In this document: positions 48,800 through 57,304 of the stretch, piece after piece
Layout of the letters: each line of letters opens with the position of its first letter
How positions within the stretch are numbered: the stretch's first letter is position 1
Assembly: GCF_003990335.1 (NCBI RefSeq)
Contig: NZ_CP034683.1
Span: forward strand, 510,501 to 574,500
Length of the DNA: 64,000 nt
Source: Rheinheimera mangrovi
GTDB taxonomy: Bacteria > Pseudomonadota > Gammaproteobacteria > Enterobacterales > Alteromonadaceae
Reading direction: 5' to 3'
Position numbers and translations under genes: made by a program
The notes under the pieces: model-generated
Seen by the model: only the letters and a program-made list of their open reading frames with translations
Told to the model about the DNA's origin: nothing
Database searches by the model: none

Positions 48800-48832
48800 A
48801 AATAAGCATCTGAGTTAAATCAGCTCAGATGC
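48800..48832 (-). terminator. terminator at the end of ilvY
   Basis: GCATCTGAG (48806-48814) pairs with CTCAGATGC (48824-48832) over a 9-base loop. On the minus strand it is followed by TTATTTC, so it mainly serves ilvY; the last ilvY codons lie within it. Confidence 0.7.
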
Positions 48833-49699
48833 CACCTGCCAGAAGGCTCTTAACAAGGGTTCATGCAGCCGTTTTGATAAAGTACACAATCCTAAATCAA
48901 AGGGGGCAAATTCATCGCCTTGAGTTAAATACCTCACTCTGTCCCTTGCCGGGCTTTGCTGCGCCACTATAGCTGGCACTAAAGCCACTCCTGTGCCTAA
49001 AGCCACCATACTGACCATAGCTTCATGGCCTTCCACTTTGGCAACCACTTTAGGCTCGGCTATTCGGGTTTTACGCCATAACTCAAAGCGGCTGCGCACC
49101 GGGCCATGCTCGGGCAAAATAAAAGGCACTTGTTCCCAGGGAATTGGGCTTTGGCTAAGCAAATCATTGGTTTTGCATGGGATCACAGGAGCGATTAGCT
49201 GTAATGGTACTTTGGCAATACTGCGAAAGGCCATATTCAGTGGGAAATGTTCAGGGTATACAGCCAGCGCTATATCCGCTTCATCCTGTTTTACTTTCTC
49301 TAAAGCTGCAGAAGCATCGCCTGTAATCAGTTTAATTTCTGCCAAAGGGCAGACTAAACGGAATTTATCCAGGATTGCGGGCAGGTGACTAAAGCTGGCC
49401 GTCACAGTACAAAACAGACGGATCTCACCACTTAAGGATGCACTGGTTTCACTCAGAGCAATTTGCAGTTGATGCCATTGTTCTAGGTAACTTTTCACAA
49501 AAGCCTGCACTTTTTGGCCCGCCAACGTCAGCCGCACAGAGCGGTTATCCCGTTGAAATAACTCGACGCTCAGCTCTTCTTCCATTCGCTGGATCACCCG
49601 GCTAAGCGTAGAAGGGCTGACATACATTTGTTCGCTGGTGCGGGCAAAGTTCAGGCTGCTTGCCAGATGCAAAAATAGCTGTGCGTTGCGAATATCCAT
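48815..49699 (-). CDS. ilvY: LysR-type regulator IlvY
   Basis: 294 aa from the ATG at 49699 (MDIRNAQLFLHLASSLNF), the usual LysR start; the frame runs upstream to 49771 without reason. The N-terminal helix-turn-helix reads MYVSPSTLSRVIQRMEEEL. IlvY activates ilvC when acetolactate or acetohydroxybutyrate is bound. It is divergent from ilvC, with dyads in between, exactly as in E. coli. Confidence 0.93.
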   Translation of the reverse strand: MDIRNAQLFLHLASSLNFARTSEQMYVSPSTLSRVIQRMEEELSVELFQRDNRSVRLTLAGQKVQAFVKSYLEQWHQLQIALSETSASLSGEIRLFCTVTASFSHLPAILDKFRLVCPLAEIKLITGDASAALEKVKQDEADIALAVYPEHFPLNMAFRSIAKVPLQLIAPVIPCKTNDLLSQSPIPWEQVPFILPEHGPVRSRFELWRKTRIAEPKVVAKVEGHEAMVSMVALGTGVALVPAIVAQQSPARDRVRYLTQGDEFAPFDLGLCTLSKRLHEPLLRAFWQVASELI

Positions 49700-49767
49700 T
49701 AGTGTCTCTGCTATGAAGGTCAGTGTTGCATAAAGTGAAATACTGTATTGTGAATATATCACTTCAC

Positions 49768-49812
49768 GCAATCATTGCACTGTTTTATTCTCGAAGGCAT
49801 CAAAACAGTGCA
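49768..49812. promoter_or_regulatory. dyads in the ilvY/ilvC control region
   Basis: GCAATCATTGC (49768-49778) is a perfect palindrome. Overlapping it, TGCACTGTTTT (49776-49786) and its exact complement at 49802-49812 form an 11-bp inverted repeat. IlvY is known to bind tandem operators between these genes; these are the best candidates in sequence. Confidence 0.6.
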
Positions 49813-49879
49813 TGACTTCTCTGCCCTGTTACGCTGAGCACAACAGATAGCCAGCTAGAAGAATTCGTCAGGATTTGTT

Positions 49880-51355
49880 ATGAGTAACTACTTCAATACA
49901 TTGAATTTGCGTCAGCAGTTAAAACAGTTAGGTAAATGCCGTTTTATGGCCAAAGAAGAGTTTGCCAAAGGCTCTGATTTATTGAAAGGCTGGAAAGTGG
50001 TGATTGTAGGTTGTGGTGCTCAGGGCTTAAACCAAGGCCTGAATATGCGCGACTCAGGTCTGGATATTTCTTATGCTTTGCGTGCTGAAGCTATTGCCGC
50101 AAAACGTAAGTCGTTCCAAAACGCCTCTGACAATGGTTTTAATGTAGGCACTTACGAAGAGTTAATTCCAACTGCGGATTTAGTATTAAACCTGACTCCG
50201 GATAAGCAGCATACATCAGTTGTTAAAGCTGTGATGCCGTTGATGAAGCAAGGTGCAACTTTAGCTTATTCGCACGGTTTCAACATTGTGGAAGAAGGTA
50301 CACAAATTCGTAAAGACATCACAGTGGTGATGGTAGCGCCTAAGTGTCCTGGTACTGAAGTACGTGAAGAATACAAACGTGGTTTTGGTGTGCCAACGCT
50401 GATTGCAGTGCACCCTGAAAACGACCCTAAAGGTTTAGGTTTAGAAATCGCCAAGGCTTACGCTTCTGCAACTGGTGGTGATCGTGCCGGTGTACTGGAA
50501 TCGTCTTTTGTTGCTGAAGTGAAGTCCGACTTAATGGGCGAACAGACCATTTTATGTGGCATGTTGCAAACCGGCTCTATTCTGGCGTATGACAAGTTGG
50601 TGGCCGAAGGTGTAGAGCCAGGTTATGCCGCCAAGTTAATCCAGTTTGGCTGGGAAACTGTGACTGAAGCTTTAAAACACGGTGGCATCACTCATATGAT
50701 GGACCGTTTGTCGAACCCAGCCAAAATCAAAGCTTATGATTTAGCTGAAGAATTAAAAGTAACTTTACGTCCACTGTTTGAAAAACATATGGACGATATC
50801 ATCAGCGGTGAATTCTCCCGCACCATGATGGCCGATTGGGCCAATGATGATAAGCAGCTGTTTGGCTGGCGCGAAGAAACCCGTCAATCTGGTTTTGAGA
50901 ACGCACCTGTTTCCAGCGAGCAAATTCCAGAGCAGGATTATTTCGACCGCGGAATTTTGTTTGTCGCTATGGTGAAAGCCGGTGTAGAGCTGGCGTTTGA
51001 AACCATGGTTGCGGCCGGTATTGTAGAAGAATCAGCGTACTACGAGTCGTTGCATGAAACACCGTTAATCGCCAATACCATAGCGCGTAAACGCTTGTAC
51101 GAAATGAACGTGGTTATTTCAGACACAGCTGAATACGGTAACTACCTGTTTAGTAATGCTGCAGTGCCATTGTTACGTGATTTCGTTAATAAGCTGAGCG
51201 CCGATTATGTGGGCAAGGGCTTAAGCTCTGCTGCAAATGGTGTAGACAATATTCGCCTGATTGCTGTGAACGAAGCAATCCGCCAGCATCCCGTAGAGCT
51301 GGTTGGCAAAAAGTTAAGGGGCTACATGACCGCGATGAAAAAAATCGTCGGTTGA
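49880..51355 (+). CDS. ilvC: ketol-acid reductoisomerase (class II)
   Basis: 491 aa, the long class II form found in enterics, with a duplicated C-terminal knotted domain. The NADPH site is [17 protein letters not shown], and the metal site lies in the [14 protein letters not shown] segment. Second common step of isoleucine and valine synthesis. Divergent from its activator ilvY. A terminator follows 45 bp after the stop. Confidence 0.97.
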   Translation: MSNYFNTLNLRQQLKQLGKCRFMAKEEFAKGSDLLKGWKVVIVGCGAQGLNQGLNMRDSGLDISYALRAEAIAAKRKSFQNASDNGFNVGTYEELIPTADLVLNLTPDKQHTSVVKAVMPLMKQGATLAYSHGFNIVEEGTQIRKDITVVMVAPKCPGTEVREEYKRGFGVPTLIAVHPENDPKGLGLEIAKAYASATGGDRAGVLESSFVAEVKSDLMGEQTILCGMLQTGSILAYDKLVAEGVEPGYAAKLIQFGWETVTEALKHGGITHMMDRLSNPAKIKAYDLAEELKVTLRPLFEKHMDDIISGEFSRTMMADWANDDKQLFGWREETRQSGFENAPVSSEQIPEQDYFDRGILFVAMVKAGVELAFETMVAAGIVEESAYYESLHETPLIANTIARKRLYEMNVVISDTAEYGNYLFSNAAVPLLRDFVNKLSADYVGKGLSSAANGVDNIRLIAVNEAIRQHPVELVGKKLRGYMTAMKKIVG

Positions 51356-51401
51356 TAGATTAATCCCAAGTACAGAGTTTTTACGTGGACCTTGGTTGTT
51401 T

Positions 51402-51425
51402 GCCCGGCTTTGCCGGGCTTTTTTT
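51402..51425 (+). terminator. terminator of ilvC
   Basis: GCCCGGC (51402-51408) pairs with GCCGGGC (51412-51418) over TTT, followed by seven T. Confidence 0.92.
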
Positions 51426-51488
51426 ATATTATTCGCAGCCATCCATGGCGCTCACCCTGCTGGGCCATCGTCGCTTTGCTCCGATGTT

Positions 51489-51511
51489 AAAAATTGCTCC
51501 TGCAATTTTTT
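51489..51511. terminator. second hairpin downstream of ilvC
   Basis: AAAAATTGC (51489-51497) and GCAATTTTT (51502-51510) with a TCCT loop. A-rich before and T-rich after, it can stop transcription either way. It abuts the palindromic repeat and may travel with it. Confidence 0.6.
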
Positions 51512-51513
51512 GA

Positions 51514-51631
51514 CCTTCGTACTTGCAGCCGCAGCGTTGTTGACTGCGCGCACTCGCCCTAGTCACATAGTTAACTATGCTCCTAGGGACTCGATTGCTT
51601 GTCGCCTGGCTGCAACAGCAAATACTTTGGC
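51514..51631. repeat. dispersed palindromic repeat, copy 3
   Basis: 118 bp, same length as copy 2. The centre reads CCCTAG ... CATAG ... CTATG ... CTAGGG, whose outer pair differs from the CCCCAG/CTGGGG of copy 1 at both partners, a compensatory change. The outer arms GCAGCC and GGCTGC also pair. It ends 63 bp before the mgsA ATG. Confidence 0.78.
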
Positions 51632-51694
51632 TAAGTATGCTGAACTCTATGAAAAACTCAGTGTATGCTGGCAACAAACTTAAGGAGTAAAACA

Positions 51695-52120
51695 ATGAAA
51701 ACTATAGCTTTAGTAGCGCATGATGGAAAAAAGGCTGAATTGCTGGCTTGGGTGAAAGAACATGCTGATTTTTTTCAGGATAAACAGCTGGTGGCGACAG
51801 GCACCACGGGTCGTTTACTAAATGAGGCTTTAAACAAAGAAGTACTATGTTTGGCCAGCGGTCCTTTGGGCGGCGACCAGCAAATAGGTGCTTTAATTGC
51901 TGAGCAGAAAATTGACTGGCTGGTATTTTTTTGGGATCCATTATCGTCTCAGCCTCATGATCCTGATGTTAAGGCGCTGATCCGTTTAGCTGTGGTATGG
52001 AATATTCCTGTGGCCTGTAATAAAGCCACAGCGGATTTTATTGTTACATCAACATTAGTGGGGCAGGACTATCAGCGCACTGTGCCGGATTTTTCTATTC
52101 ACAACAATAGGTTGTCTTAA
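51695..52120 (+). CDS. mgsA: methylglyoxal synthase
   Basis: 141 aa from the ATG at 51695 (AAGGAG upstream). Converts dihydroxyacetone phosphate to methylglyoxal and phosphate, a bypass under phosphate limitation. The catalytic Asp is D61 in GGDQQ, and H88 and D91 lie in PHDPDVKAL, matching E. coli D71, H98 and D101. It stands alone between the repeat and the DUF898 gene. Confidence 0.95.
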   Translation: MKTIALVAHDGKKAELLAWVKEHADFFQDKQLVATGTTGRLLNEALNKEVLCLASGPLGGDQQIGALIAEQKIDWLVFFWDPLSSQPHDPDVKALIRLAVVWNIPVACNKATADFIVTSTLVGQDYQRTVPDFSIHNNRLS

Positions 52121-52210
52121 TCACAATAGATGTTTTTTTCTTACAATAAGTTGACAATAATTCCTGTTTTGGTTTAACTGGCAGGGTTTATTAGTTAAGG
52201 ACAATTTCAT

Positions 52211-53275
52211 ATGGATATGCATGGTTCAGCTGCTTCAACTGAAGTAGCTTCTGCTCGTCGGTCAACAGTACAATTTTCTGGTCGTGGTGCTGAGTTTTTT
52301 GGTATCTGGATTGTGAATGTGCTGCTGACCATAGTGACGCTTGGTATCTACAGCGCATGGGCTAAGGTTCGTACCACTCAGTATTTTTATGGTCATACCA
52401 AAGTGGATGGTCATGGTTTTCGTTATTTAGCTACACCCATCCAGATCCTGAAAGGCCGTATTATAGCCGTCATTATTTTTGCGCTGATTTCCGTATTAAG
52501 TACGTTCAGTCCGTTGTTTGGTTTGGCGGCTGCTTTAGTGTTTTTAATTGCGCTGCCTTGGTTACTGGTACAAGGCCTGAAATTTAACCTTCGTATGACC
52601 AGCTATCGTAACGTTCGTTTTGGCTTCCATGGCACTTATGGTTCGGCTTTTGTCTATTACCTGTTGTTGCCATTTCTGTGTATTTTTACTTTGTATCTGG
52701 CAATGCCATGGGCACTGAAAAAGCTGGATCATTTTGTGTTCAGCAATATCAGCTTCGGTGGTAAAAAATTTGAGGTGAATACCAAAACCTCTAACTACTT
52801 CAAAGCCTTTTTTATTGCTTTAAGTGTGGCTATTGGTTTAGGTATTGTCTGTGGTGTAGCTGCTGCAATCGCAGGTTTTTCTATGCCAGAGCCTGAAGCA
52901 GGAGTTAGCCTGGCTATATTACTTTTGTATGTGGCCTATTTTGGCGTTTTTATGCTGGTTGGCGCCGTATACCACGCCATGATCCGTAACCATCTGTTTA
53001 ATTCAACGTTGCTACCTGATACTGCAGAGCTGCATTCCAATTTGGAAACTGTAGATTTAGTCTGGGTTACTTTTACTAATATGCTGCTAGTGTTGTGTAC
53101 TTTAGGTTTGGCCTATCCTTGGACTAAAGTCCGGATGGCCGCTTTATTAGCTAAAGCAACTGAAGTGACCGTTTACCCCGCTGCTGATCGACTTACTGAT
53201 CCGCTACAGCAGAATTCATCTGCTTTTGCTGAACAGGCTGCCGATTTGTTTGACGTTGATTTTTCTCTGACCTGA
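52211..53275 (+). CDS. DUF898 (YjgN-like) membrane protein
   Basis: 354 aa with about eight hydrophobic segments arranged as a repeated pair of halves. GRGAEFFGIWIVNVLLTIVTLGIYSAWAKVR at the start and the similar VDLVWVTFTNMLLVLCTLGLAYPWTKVR near the end are the family's two repeats. Function unknown; YjgN of E. coli is equally uncharacterised. The stop overlaps the next gene's ATG by one base, tying it to an M48 protease. Confidence 0.88.
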   Translation: MDMHGSAASTEVASARRSTVQFSGRGAEFFGIWIVNVLLTIVTLGIYSAWAKVRTTQYFYGHTKVDGHGFRYLATPIQILKGRIIAVIIFALISVLSTFSPLFGLAAALVFLIALPWLLVQGLKFNLRMTSYRNVRFGFHGTYGSAFVYYLLLPFLCIFTLYLAMPWALKKLDHFVFSNISFGGKKFEVNTKTSNYFKAFFIALSVAIGLGIVCGVAAAIAGFSMPEPEAGVSLAILLLYVAYFGVFMLVGAVYHAMIRNHLFNSTLLPDTAELHSNLETVDLVWVTFTNMLLVLCTLGLAYPWTKVRMAALLAKATEVTVYPAADRLTDPLQQNSSAFAEQAADLFDVDFSLT

Positions 53276-54306
53276 TGCAGACCATTAAAGGGCAATTCCA
53301 GTATGCCGCCAGTACAGAATGTTGTGCTGCAGTGTTGCATTTCACTGAACAGGGGCTGGTGCAGCTGTATGCTGAACATGACAATGCACTGCTGTACGAA
53401 GCAACAGCAGATAGTTACAAGGTCGCCGAGGTTTTGCCCGGTTTACCCGCCGACTTGTTGTTTGAAACAGGAGCTGTATTTTCACCGGAGGATCACAATT
53501 GGCGCTGGCCTAAAAGTAGGCGTCAGAATCTGACTCTGAAACTGGAAACCAATAAATCGCTGATTGTTCTGTCAGTTATTGCAGTGCCCATATTAATCTG
53601 GTGGCTCACCACTGTAGGTTTGCCAAAAGCCGCTACAGCTTTAGTGCCCTGGATCCCGGTTTCTGTTGAAGAAAGTATTGGTCAACAAAGTATGCAGGTG
53701 TTTGACCGTACTTTGTTGTCCGATTCAGAACTGAGCCCGGAGTTACAACAGTCTATTCGTAGCCAGTGGCAAATGGCTGTCGATCAGTTGCAGTTAAGCA
53801 GCGGTTATCAGTACCAACTGCATTTTCGTGCCAGTAAAAGATTGGGCGCCAATGCGTTTGCTTTGCCAGGTGGTTATCTGACTATTACGGATGAACTGGT
53901 AAAACGCCTTGAAACACAACCCGATGCTATTCTGGCTGTGTTACTGCACGAAGTAGGGCATGTTGAGCACAGGCACGGTATGACGCTGGCGGCACAAGCG
54001 ACGGCCAGTACTATTGTGATGTCGGTATTATTCAGTGATCTGGAAGGTATTACTGAAGCAGTATTGGGTACGGGCACCTCGCTGGTTCAATCTGCGTTTT
54101 CCAGAGATATGGAGCGTCAGGCTGATTACTTCTCGACTCAATCATTGTTAAAGCTGAACAAGTCTCCACAGGCTTTTGCCGAGGCTATGCAGGCTCTGAC
54201 CAAAGGTCAGCCAAAAGAAGAGCTGTTGCCGTGGTTGGAGTATTTAAAATCACATCCTAATACCAAAGAGCGGATAGAAAAGGCTACGCAACAAGCGCAG
54301 CCTTAA
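53275..54306 (+). CDS. M48-family membrane metalloprotease
   Basis: 343 aa. An N-terminal domain of about 90 residues is followed by one membrane helix (about 95-113) and an M48 peptidase domain. Zinc site HEVGH (H225, E226, H229), with E280 in MERQAD as the third ligand. Related to HtpX, Oma1 and BepA. It lacks a cleavable signal peptide, so the catalytic part is anchored, probably facing the periplasm. Coupled to the DUF898 gene by TGATG; the pair likely works together, but the substrate is unknown. Confidence 0.88.
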   Translation: MQTIKGQFQYAASTECCAAVLHFTEQGLVQLYAEHDNALLYEATADSYKVAEVLPGLPADLLFETGAVFSPEDHNWRWPKSRRQNLTLKLETNKSLIVLSVIAVPILIWWLTTVGLPKAATALVPWIPVSVEESIGQQSMQVFDRTLLSDSELSPELQQSIRSQWQMAVDQLQLSSGYQYQLHFRASKRLGANAFALPGGYLTITDELVKRLETQPDAILAVLLHEVGHVEHRHGMTLAAQATASTIVMSVLFSDLEGITEAVLGTGTSLVQSAFSRDMERQADYFSTQSLLKLNKSPQAFAEAMQALTKGQPKEELLPWLEYLKSHPNTKERIEKATQQAQP

Positions 54307-54333
54307 GGTGATGAGCTCGGCTTTAGCAATAGC

Positions 54334-54365
54334 GGTATTAAGCGGTTTAAAAGCCGCTTAATACC
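54334..54365. terminator. hairpin at the end of convergent genes
   Basis: GGTATTAAGCGG (54334-54345) pairs exactly with CCGCTTAATACC (54354-54365). It includes the last codons of the oxidoreductase gene. There is no U-tract on either side, so termination strength is uncertain. Confidence 0.5.
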
Positions 54366-55354
54366 AGTTTGCCGATTGCTTGTTGGCTTTCAATCAGCTG
54401 ATGGGCTTTGCGCAGGTTTTCGGCGTTAATTTTGCCAAAGTCTGAGTTCAGGGTGGTTTTTAACTGACCAGCGTCAACCATATCCGCAACCTGTTGTAAT
54501 AGCTGCTGTTGAGCAATCATATCTTCGGTTTGATATAAAGAACGGGTAAACATCAGCTCCCAATGCAGCGACAGACTTTTACGTTTCATCGGGCGTATAT
54601 CAATAAGCTCCGGATCGTCAATCAAAGCCAGTTTGCCCTGAGGTTTAATCAAGTCCAGTATGTCGTTAAAATGGTGGTCGGTATGAGTCAGACTGATGAC
54701 ATAATCGATCTCAGGCAAACCCAGAGTTTTCAGCTGTGCAGCCATAGGTTTTTTATGATCTACTACTAAATCCGCACCTAAGGTTTTGACCCATTCACTA
54801 GTCTCTGCTCTTGAAGCAGTACCAATCACCTTTAACTGAGTTTTTTGCCGTGCCAGTTGCAATAGCACTGAGCCTACGCCGCCAGCGGCGCCAATCACCA
54901 ACAGAGATTTACCTTTGGTGTTGTGTTCATTCAGTTCAAACCTGTCAAACAATAGCTCCCATGCCGTGATTGCCGTTAAAGGCAAAGCTGCTGCTTCGGT
55001 GAAACTTAAGCTTTTTGGCTTAAAGCTGACAATACGCTGGTCCACCAGTTGAAACTCGCTGTTTGAGCCAGGCTTATCAATAGCACCGGCGTACCAGACT
55101 TCATCGCCTGCTTTAAAGCTCGTGACTGCACTGCCCACCGCGACTACAACACCAGCAGCGTCCCAGCCTAAAACTCTTTGCTGGCCTTGGGTGTCGGCGT
55201 TACGACGGATTTTGGTATCGACCGGATTCACAGAAACTGCTTTAACAGCAACCAGCAGATCGTTTTCGCCCGGCGTTGGAATGGGCAGCTCTGTGTCGTA
55301 TAAAGACTGTAGATCTGTGGCTGGTAAGTTCTGGCTATAGACTATGGCTTTCAT
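54347..55354 (-). CDS. zinc-type alcohol dehydrogenase-like oxidoreductase
   Basis: 335 aa medium-chain dehydrogenase/reductase. N-terminal GroES-like domain, then a Rossmann fold with GAAGGVGS at residues 155-162. The cysteine/histidine ligands of catalytic zinc are absent, so it resembles quinone oxidoreductases and the zinc-binding ADH family (adh_fam_1) more than true zinc alcohol dehydrogenases. Substrate unknown. It is divergent from a LysR regulator 96 bp away, which probably controls it. Confidence 0.88.
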   Translation of the reverse strand: MKAIVYSQNLPATDLQSLYDTELPIPTPGENDLLVAVKAVSVNPVDTKIRRNADTQGQQRVLGWDAAGVVVAVGSAVTSFKAGDEVWYAGAIDKPGSNSEFQLVDQRIVSFKPKSLSFTEAAALPLTAITAWELLFDRFELNEHNTKGKSLLVIGAAGGVGSVLLQLARQKTQLKVIGTASRAETSEWVKTLGADLVVDHKKPMAAQLKTLGLPEIDYVISLTHTDHHFNDILDLIKPQGKLALIDDPELIDIRPMKRKSLSLHWELMFTRSLYQTEDMIAQQQLLQQVADMVDAGQLKTTLNSDFGKINAENLRKAHQLIESQQAIGKLVLSGF

Positions 55355-55450
55355 CTGGATGCTCCATGAGGTTGATGTTGTTAGTTTAAGGGTGCTGACT
55401 ATTTAGAAAAATATGCTAGATTTGGATTCAGTTTCAAAAATAATTTGATA

Positions 55451-56356
55451 ATGATGCTCAGAACCGATGATTTACAACTTTTTGTATTAACAGCTGATTT
55501 AGGTTCTATTTCCGCTGCTGCGCGTGAGCTGGACCTTTCGCCTGCGTTGGCCAGTGTGGCGTTAAAACGACTGGAACAGCAGCTGAATACTCAACTGATT
55601 TTGCGTTCTACCCGCAGTTTAAGGCTCACCACAGCAGGTATGGCCTATTTGGATTATGCCCGCCAGGCGATCCAGCTGCTGGGGCAAGGCCAGCAGTTAT
55701 TGCAACTGGGCAAAGAGCAGTTATCCGGTGAACTGACTTTATCTATGCCGTCAGATTTTGGTCGGAATAGCATGGCTGTATGGCTGGCGGAGTTTCAACA
55801 GCAGCATCCCAAATTACAGCTGAAGATCCGGGTCAGTGACAGGCTGGCTGATTTAGGTCGTCAGCCTGTGGATTTGGCGTTGCGTTATGGTGAGCCAAAA
55901 GATTCGCAGTTGGTGGCTTTGCCTTTGGTGCCAGATAATCATAGAGTGCTTTGTGCTTCTCCCGATTACATCCGTCGTTATGGAGCGCCAGAGCAGCCGC
56001 AAGACATTTGCTCGCATCAGGTTTTGCAGCTGGTGCTGGGCGAGGCCGTCCACAGTAAATGGCAGTTCTGGCTAAATGGGCAGCTACATCAGGTTCAGGT
56101 GCGGGGTGCTTTAGTGGCAGACGACGGCGATGTGGTGCGGCGCTGGGCAGTGGCAGGTTTAGGTATTGCCTATAAATCCCGGTTAGATATTTTGTCTGAT
56201 TTGAGATCCGGCGCTTTGGTGAAGTTGTTACCTGATTATAAAACTGAGCAAGCGCCTTTGTATTTGCTGGCGGTGCAGCGCTTGTCTTCTTCTCCTGTAC
56301 TTAAAGCCTTATCAGAGTTTTTACTACAAAAGCTGAGCTTGTATTGGCATGGTTAA
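55451..56356 (+). CDS. LysR-family transcriptional regulator
   Basis: 301 aa. Helix-turn-helix in residues about 18-40 (GSISAAARELDLSPALASVALKRLE) and a C-terminal effector domain. ATG codons at 55451 and 55454 are both possible, with a weak ribosome site; the TTG at 55445 is less likely. It belongs to the group of LysR proteins paired with nearby oxidoreductases. The divergent dehydrogenase is the obvious target. Confidence 0.88.
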   Translation: MMLRTDDLQLFVLTADLGSISAAARELDLSPALASVALKRLEQQLNTQLILRSTRSLRLTTAGMAYLDYARQAIQLLGQGQQLLQLGKEQLSGELTLSMPSDFGRNSMAVWLAEFQQQHPKLQLKIRVSDRLADLGRQPVDLALRYGEPKDSQLVALPLVPDNHRVLCASPDYIRRYGAPEQPQDICSHQVLQLVLGEAVHSKWQFWLNGQLHQVQVRGALVADDGDVVRRWAVAGLGIAYKSRLDILSDLRSGALVKLLPDYKTEQAPLYLLAVQRLSSSPVLKALSEFLLQKLSLYWHG

Positions 56357-56365
56357 ACCTGAAGA

Positions 56366-57106
56366 TCAGAACATTAATCCGGATAACTCTTTTAGATACA
56401 GAGGAGTAGCTGGATGCTGGCTTAACTCAAAAAATAAAAAAGCCGTCAGGAAGATGCTGACTAAAGAGCCCCAAAACCAGCGATGTTTTGGTTTATCCTG
56501 CTCTTTGTGTTGCAAGTATTTTTTCAGCAAATAGCTGCTTAATATGGCCAATAGGACTGAGCCTGCCAGCAAACTGTAAAACAAGGTCAGGTTGGTGCCT
56601 TTGAGCTGCCAGGCTACTCCAGCCAGAATACCAGGCAGAAAATAAGCGATGGGCCAGAGCACAGAAGCCAGAATGGCGGCAGGGAAATAACGTGATGGTG
56701 CTAACTGCAACATACCGGCTAACAAAGGCAATAGCGGCCGGCTGGGGCCAATAAAACGCCCTGCAACTATAGCCAGCCACACATTGTTTTCTAAAGCGCC
56801 GCTTATCTTATCCAACTCTTTTTGCTGGCGGGATAACCAGTTCCAGCTTTCCAACTGAGGTCTGAATTTGCGTCCAGCCAGATAAGACATGGAATCGCCA
56901 ACTAAACCTGCTGCTGTCGCCACCATGCAGGCTGTCCAGAAGCCCATTTGTTCGGCACCAATCAGCACACCAAAACTAAACATTAAGGCTGTACCTGGCA
57001 CTAACAGGCCCAACACGGCGACGGACTCAGCAAAAGTCAGCAAAAATAAAATCAGCAGGGCATAAGCCTGATATTCAGTCAGTAACTGCTGTAACCATTG
57101 TTCCAT
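56366..57106 (-). CDS. DedA-family membrane protein
   Basis: 246 aa. The DedA signature ends with GRFIGPSRPLLPLLAG (about residues 117-132); an upstream ATAAGLVGDSMSYLAGRKF segment carries the conserved acidic residue. Members act as undecaprenyl-phosphate or phospholipid flippases driven by ion gradients. A further C-terminal helix pair is present. It converges on the LysR gene with 9 bp between stops. Confidence 0.9.
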   Translation of the reverse strand: MEQWLQQLLTEYQAYALLILFLLTFAESVAVLGLLVPGTALMFSFGVLIGAEQMGFWTACMVATAAGLVGDSMSYLAGRKFRPQLESWNWLSRQQKELDKISGALENNVWLAIVAGRFIGPSRPLLPLLAGMLQLAPSRYFPAAILASVLWPIAYFLPGILAGVAWQLKGTNLTLFYSLLAGSVLLAILSSYLLKKYLQHKEQDKPKHRWFWGSLVSIFLTAFLFFELSQHPATPLYLKELSGLMF

Positions 57107-57225
57107 CTATCACTCACGTCAGTTGAGAAAGCCTTTATCAAGGCAGTATCGGGGCTGCGACGGGCTTATTCAAGCTGCTTTGCAGTCAGAGCCAGAAAGA
57201 GAGCAGATAAATCTGTTGGTTTATG

Positions 57226-57248
57226 GATATGTTATATTGTATCATTTC
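57226..57248 (+). promoter_or_regulatory. candidate Zur (zinc uptake regulator) operator
   Basis: Half-sites GATATGTTATA (57226-57236) and TGTATCATTTC (57238-57248) around one T make a 23-bp dyad. It matches the published gammaproteobacterial Zur consensus (GAAATGTTATA, any base, TATAACATTTC) at 19 of the 22 defined positions. It lies 57 bp before the receptor's start codon. A Fur box would read differently (GATAATGATAATC), and none is evident. Confidence 0.65.
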
Positions 57249-57304
57249 GTCTCTAACTTTATCGATTCAGCCTATTTTTTTACAGTGACCGGACTAAAAA
57301 CATC

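Larger units (their letters stand above)
51426..51694. other. repeat-rich gap between ilvC and mgsA
   Basis: About 270 bp filled with inverted sequence rather than genes: GCCATCCATGGC near 51440, the AT hairpin at 51489-51511 and the dispersed repeat at 51514-51631. The open frame that crosses it (95 codons) is translated repeat and not a gene. Confidence 0.6.

Noticed and set aside
51396..51683. 95-codon frame and its minus-strand counterpart between ilvC and mgsA
   Set aside because: Both are translations of the terminator and the palindromic repeat, with no ribosome site.
57107..57304. Fur box ahead of the siderophore-type receptor
   Set aside because: No stretch resembles GATAATGATAATC; the only strong dyad fits Zur better.
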